Source: JAJKJG01 sp036389455 (GTDB taxonomy: Bacteria; Pseudomonadota; Alphaproteobacteria; Rhizobiales; Beijerinckiaceae). From it: 16,341 nt of DNA. The number at the start of each line of letters is the position of its first letter. The stretch's first letter is position 1. The stretch lies in the NCBI GenBank assembly GCA_036389455.1, contig DASVPW010000171.1, forward strand, positions 1 through 16,341, read 5' to 3'. The position numbers and the translations under genes are program-made. Shown here piece after piece: positions 13,822-16,341 of this stretch. Below the pieces are notes generated by a model, which was given only the letters and a program-made list of their open reading frames with translations, was not told where the DNA came from and ran no database searches.

Positions 13822-15561
13822 ATGGCGAGCGCCGTCCACCGGCACGTTCCATCGCGGCTCGACGTGGCCGTGTTCGGGGCGAAGGCGACCGCGTTCCGGG
13901 CGCTGCGCACGCTGAAAGAAGTCCTGGCGTGGCGCGAGGCCGCGCGGCGGCACGCCCCCGCCGACGCCCTGCGCGACGCGCCCGTCGTCGCCCGGGTCCG
14001 CTCGCCCCTGTGGAGCGGGCCCGCAGGCGCGAGGGAATACGCGCTCACGGCGGGCAAGATCCAGAACCTGCGCCTGGCGCTCGCCGGCATCGACGGCGTC
14101 GTCGTCCCGGCCGGCGAGGCGTTCAGCTTCTGGAAGCAGGTCGGACGCGCGTCGCGCTGGCGCGGCTTCGTCGAGGGCCGCGAGCTGCGCGAGGGCTGCC
14201 TCGTCAGAAGCGTCGGCGGCGGCCTGTGCCAGCTCTCGAACGCGCTCTACGAGGCGGCGCTCGCGGCGGGGTTCGAGATCGTCGAGCGCCACGCCCACAG
14301 CCGGATGGTGCCGGGCTCGCGCGCCGCGCTCGGGCGCGACGCGACCGTGTTCTGGAACTACGTCGACCTGCGCTTCCGCTCCCGCAAAGCCTTCCGGATC
14401 GAGGCGCGGCTCACGAGCCGCCATCTCGAGGTCCTTTTCCGGGCCGAGCCCGGGGCGGCCGAGCGCGCCGCTCCGGGACCGGAGGCCGACGGCCGCGCCG
14501 CCGCCAACGACTGCACCACCTGCGGTGAGATCCGTTGCCACCTGAACGATCCGGAGATCGGGACGGTCGCGCGGCGCCCGACCGCCTGGCTCGTCGACGG
14601 CAGCTCGCCCGAGTTCTCGGGCCTCCTCGCCCGCGAGGCGACCCGCGACGACGCCCTGTTCCTGCCCATGCGCCGGCCGGCCCGCGCCCGCTACGCCTGG
14701 CCGGAGGGGCGTTGCGGAACCGAGGCCACGGCGGCCGTCACCGCGTTGCGTCGCGCCTTCGCTCTCCGCCGCGCTCCGGCGCAGGGGAGGGCGCTGCAGA
14801 GCCGGCTCCTCGCCTTCGACGCCGCGCTCGCCGGGGCCTACGCCAGGAAGCTCTCGCACCTCCACACCCGCGCGGTCGTGGCCCAGAACCTCCTGCCGCA
14901 CCTGTGGATCATGGGAGCGCTCGCCGGCCGCAGCTTCGACGTGCTCGTCGACCGCTGGCCGATGGCCGAGCTGCAGCGCCGGCTCGACGGCGCCTTGGCG
15001 GCGCACCCCGAGAGCCCGACCCTCGGCGACTTCCGCGCCCCGCCGGACCTCGTCGCGGCGGAGGCCGAAGCGCTCGCCGCGGCGGAAAAACTCTACACCC
15101 CGCATCGGGCGATCGCGGCGTTCCTCGGCGGGCGCGCCGTCGTCCTCGACTGGGCGATGCCGGCCGTGACGAAGCCCGTCGCGCGCGGCGGGCGCACGGT
15201 TCTCTTTCCGGCCTCGGCCCTCGGGCGCAAGGGGGCCTACGAGCTGCGCGAGGCCATGCGCGGGCTTGACGCCGAGCTCCTGGTTGCCGGCGGCGCCAAG
15301 GAGCACGACGGCGACTTCTGGGCCGGCCTCCCCGTACGCCCCCCGGGCGGCGCGGCGCCGCCCGAAAAGCTCGCCGCGGTGGTCCTGCCGGCGACCATCG
15401 AGCACCAGCCCCGTGCGCTTCTGCGGGCGCTCGCTGCCGGCATTCCGGTGATCGCGACGCAAGCCTGCGGCCTCGGCGAGCGCCCCGGCGTCGTCACCGT
15501 CCCGGAGCTCGACGCTGCGGCGCTGCGGCGGGCGCTCGAGCGGGTGCTGGCGGCCGCCTGA
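13822..15561 (+). CDS. VanW-domain protein fused to a glycosyltransferase-like C-terminal domain
   Basis: Protein of 579 residues with at least three parts. Residues about 70-208 form a VanW domain: EYALTAGKIQNLRLA, AFSFWKQVG (100-108) and the signature VGGGLCQLSNALYEAAL (131-147). Residues 229-240 hold a CxxCxxxxC cluster (Cys231, Cys234, Cys239) that may bind a metal. Residues about 325-579 look like a GT-B glycosyltransferase: HTRAVVAQNLLPHLWIMGAL, VLFPASALGRKGAYELREAM, and RALLRALAAGIPVIATQACG (531-550), the usual C-terminal nucleotide-sugar site, where the second Glu of the EX7E motif appears as Arg535. VanW is an accessory gene of some glycopeptide resistance clusters, but its biochemical role is unknown. 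No other van genes are near. The ATG at 13822 has TTGGGAGAG upstream. Confidence 0.85.
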   Translation: MASAVHRHVPSRLDVAVFGAKATAFRALRTLKEVLAWREAARRHAPADALRDAPVVARVRSPLWSGPAGAREYALTAGKIQNLRLALAGIDGVVVPAGEAFSFWKQVGRASRWRGFVEGRELREGCLVRSVGGGLCQLSNALYEAALAAGFEIVERHAHSRMVPGSRAALGRDATVFWNYVDLRFRSRKAFRIEARLTSRHLEVLFRAEPGAAERAAPGPEADGRAAANDCTTCGEIRCHLNDPEIGTVARRPTAWLVDGSSPEFSGLLAREATRDDALFLPMRRPARARYAWPEGRCGTEATAAVTALRRAFALRRAPAQGRALQSRLLAFDAALAGAYARKLSHLHTRAVVAQNLLPHLWIMGALAGRSFDVLVDRWPMAELQRRLDGALAAHPESPTLGDFRAPPDLVAAEAEALAAAEKLYTPHRAIAAFLGGRAVVLDWAMPAVTKPVARGGRTVLFPASALGRKGAYELREAMRGLDAELLVAGGAKEHDGDFWAGLPVRPPGGAAPPEKLAAVVLPATIEHQPRALLRALAAGIPVIATQACGLGERPGVVTVPELDAAALRRALERVLAAA

Positions 15562-15564
15562 CCG

Positions 15565-15605
15565 TCATCCGGGGCGGCCCGCAGGGCCGAGCCCGGAATC
15601 CATGA
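15565..15605. repeat. Palindromic intergenic repeat between convergent genes
   Basis: A nested palindrome: TCAT (15565-15568) with ATGA (15602-15605), CCGGG (15569-15573) with CCCGG (15592-15596), and GGCCC (15576-15580) with GGGCC (15584-15588) around a three-base loop. It fills the gap between the stops of the VanW and hydrolase genes and could end transcription from both sides. Its wording resembles the short palindromic repeats scattered through many alphaproteobacterial intergenic regions. Confidence 0.6.
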
Positions 15606-15610
15606 CAGCG

Positions 15611-16225
15611 TCACGCCTTTGTCCGTGCCAGCCACTCCTTCGCGAGCGTCACATCCGCCTGCGATAGGCCGTGCCCCGCCGGCAGGACGCGGTGGGTCAC
15701 GGCGCCGCCGGCCGCCGAGAGCCGGGCGGCAAGCCGCGCCGCATTCTCCGCCGGAACGATCGGATCCATCGAGCCGGACAGGATGAGGACCGGCTTGCCG
15801 GCGAGATCCGCCTGCGGCGGCTCCGGCAACGGCACCATGGCGCGCAGGAGGATCGCTCCGGCGAGCGCCTCGGGCGCAAGATAGAGCAGCGCCGCCGCGA
15901 TGTTGGCGCCGTTCGAGAAGCCGAGCGCCACGGGAGCGGCGAGGCCGTACGCCGCCCGCGCCTCGGCCACGAAGGCGGCAAGCTCGTGCGCGCGCCGGCG
16001 CACGTCGGCCTCGTCGAAGACGCCCTCGGCGAGCCGGCGGAAGAAGCGCGGCATGCCGTTCTCGAGCACTTGCCCCCGCGGCGACAGGAGCGCGGCGCCC
16101 GGCGCGACCGCCCGCCCGAGGGGCAGAAGGTCGCCCTCGTCGCCGCCGGTGCCGTGCAGCAGCAGGAGCGGGCGCGCCGTCGGTCCGGTGGCCGGCTCGA
16201 AGCGGTGGATGAAGGAGAGGGGCAT
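15611..16225 (-). CDS. Alpha/beta hydrolase of the phospholipase/carboxylesterase family
   Basis: Cytoplasmic serine hydrolase of 204 residues. The catalytic triad is clear: Ser104 in GFSNGAN (102-108), Asp154 in SGSMDPIVP (150-158) and His185 in PAGHGLS (182-188). The oxyanion segment is LLHGTGGDEGDLLPL (22-36). The length and the PRG-x-GMPRFFRRL run (49-64) fit the small carboxylesterase/phospholipase-B-like family (YtmD/MhqD group). The physiological ester is not known; members cleave short aryl or acyl esters, and MhqD-like members are linked to quinone stress. No signal peptide. The ATG at 16225 is preceded by GGAGTGACC-type sequence. It ends convergent with the VanW gene over a palindromic repeat and has a second repeat upstream. 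Confidence 0.9.
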   Translation of the reverse strand: MPLSFIHRFEPATGPTARPLLLLHGTGGDEGDLLPLGRAVAPGAALLSPRGQVLENGMPRFFRRLAEGVFDEADVRRRAHELAAFVAEARAAYGLAAPVALGFSNGANIAAALLYLAPEALAGAILLRAMVPLPEPPQADLAGKPVLILSGSMDPIVPAENAARLAARLSAAGGAVTHRVLPAGHGLSQADVTLAKEWLARTKA

Positions 16226-16242
16226 GGGCGGTCACTCCACAC

Positions 16243-16292
16243 TGGCATCCCCGGCGAGCCGGAGCGCAGCGCAGGCGAGGGAAGGGGATCCA
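16243..16292. repeat. Palindromic intergenic repeat upstream of the hydrolase gene
   Basis: TGG(C)ATCCCC (16243-16252) pairs with GGGGATCCA (16284-16292) over a perfect 6-bp core plus three base pairs, with one bulged C. The GC-rich interior carries GGAGCGCAGCGCAGG. The arms and interior resemble the other palindromes in the window in style but not in exact sequence. From 16293 to the window end I see no gene start. Confidence 0.45.
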
Positions 16293-16341
16293 ACCCGCCC
16301 CTCGCAGGATTCGGTGTCGCTTCGCGACGGCTTTGTTGCGC

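Noticed and set aside
13717..15462. Long minus-strand open frame (581 codons) antisense to the VanW gene
   Set aside because: Its translation is dominated by Arg, Gly, Ala and Glu without any domain, as expected from the mirror of a GC-rich gene, while the plus frame has clear VanW motifs.
13822..15561. Glycopeptide resistance cluster
   Set aside because: VanW alone is not evidence of resistance. There are no vanH, vanA, vanX, vanR or vanS genes nearby, and a Gram-negative cell has little need of such a system.
1..16341. CRISPR array, tRNA, rRNA, insertion sequence or prophage genes
   Set aside because: I saw no regularly spaced repeats, tRNA arms, transposase motifs or phage structural genes on either strand.

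Overview
The window is GC-rich DNA from an alphaproteobacterium, most likely of the order Hyphomicrobiales (Rhizobiales) and perhaps near the Methylobacteriaceae, Salinarimonadaceae or Beijerinckiaceae. The reasons are a lipid A gene string with DUF374 and DUF4170 members, DUF2093, DUF6101 and DUF6894 proteins that I associate with this group, a 4-hydroxybenzoate prenyltransferase with the alphaproteobacterial N-terminal extension, and strong G/C bias at third codon positions. The genus cannot be fixed from the sequence alone.

Layout. Positions 1-75 hold three consecutive GC-rich inverted repeats. Positions 196-1061 (+) carry a DUF2093 protein and a PaiB-family FMN-binding protein that overlap by one base. 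Positions 1083-5222 (-) form a compact operon, read in the order CysQ-like phosphatase, DUF4170, DUF374 acyltransferase-like protein, waaA (Kdo transferase), lpxK (lipid A 4'-kinase). The last three genes are coupled by 4- and 1-base overlaps. A divergent spacer (5223-5450) separates this operon from a DUF6101 protein, which converges on ubiA. The ubiA GTG start overlaps the stop of a small secreted cysteine-containing protein. Next come a DUF6894 protein and a single-domain PilZ protein (both -), then pccB (+).

From 10010 the character changes. A gene of lower GC content with its own well-formed sigma70 promoter encodes a coiled-coil, transmembrane protein with a peptidoglycan-binding-like segment and a C-terminal domain resembling lysozyme/chitosanase folds. 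It is followed by an OmpA-family protein with a duplicated N-terminal module, a gene-poor stretch, a small lysine-tailed protein of unknown function behind a promoter with direct repeats and a hairpin, and a VanW-domain protein fused to a glycosyltransferase-like domain. The window ends with a convergent alpha/beta hydrolase flanked by palindromic intergenic repeats.

How the genes fit together. The left half is housekeeping: lipid A-Kdo assembly, sulfur/nucleotide phosphate recycling and ubiquinone synthesis. The right half (10-15.6 kb) is a run of cell-envelope genes: a peptidoglycan-binding membrane protein, OmpA, and VanW-glycosyltransferase. This run is the least explained part. I see no CRISPR array, tRNA, rRNA, insertion sequence or phage module. 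The best candidates for something undescribed are the VanW-glycosyltransferase fusion, the transmembrane lysozyme-like protein with a doubtful active site, and the small lysine-tailed gene with its unusual leader.
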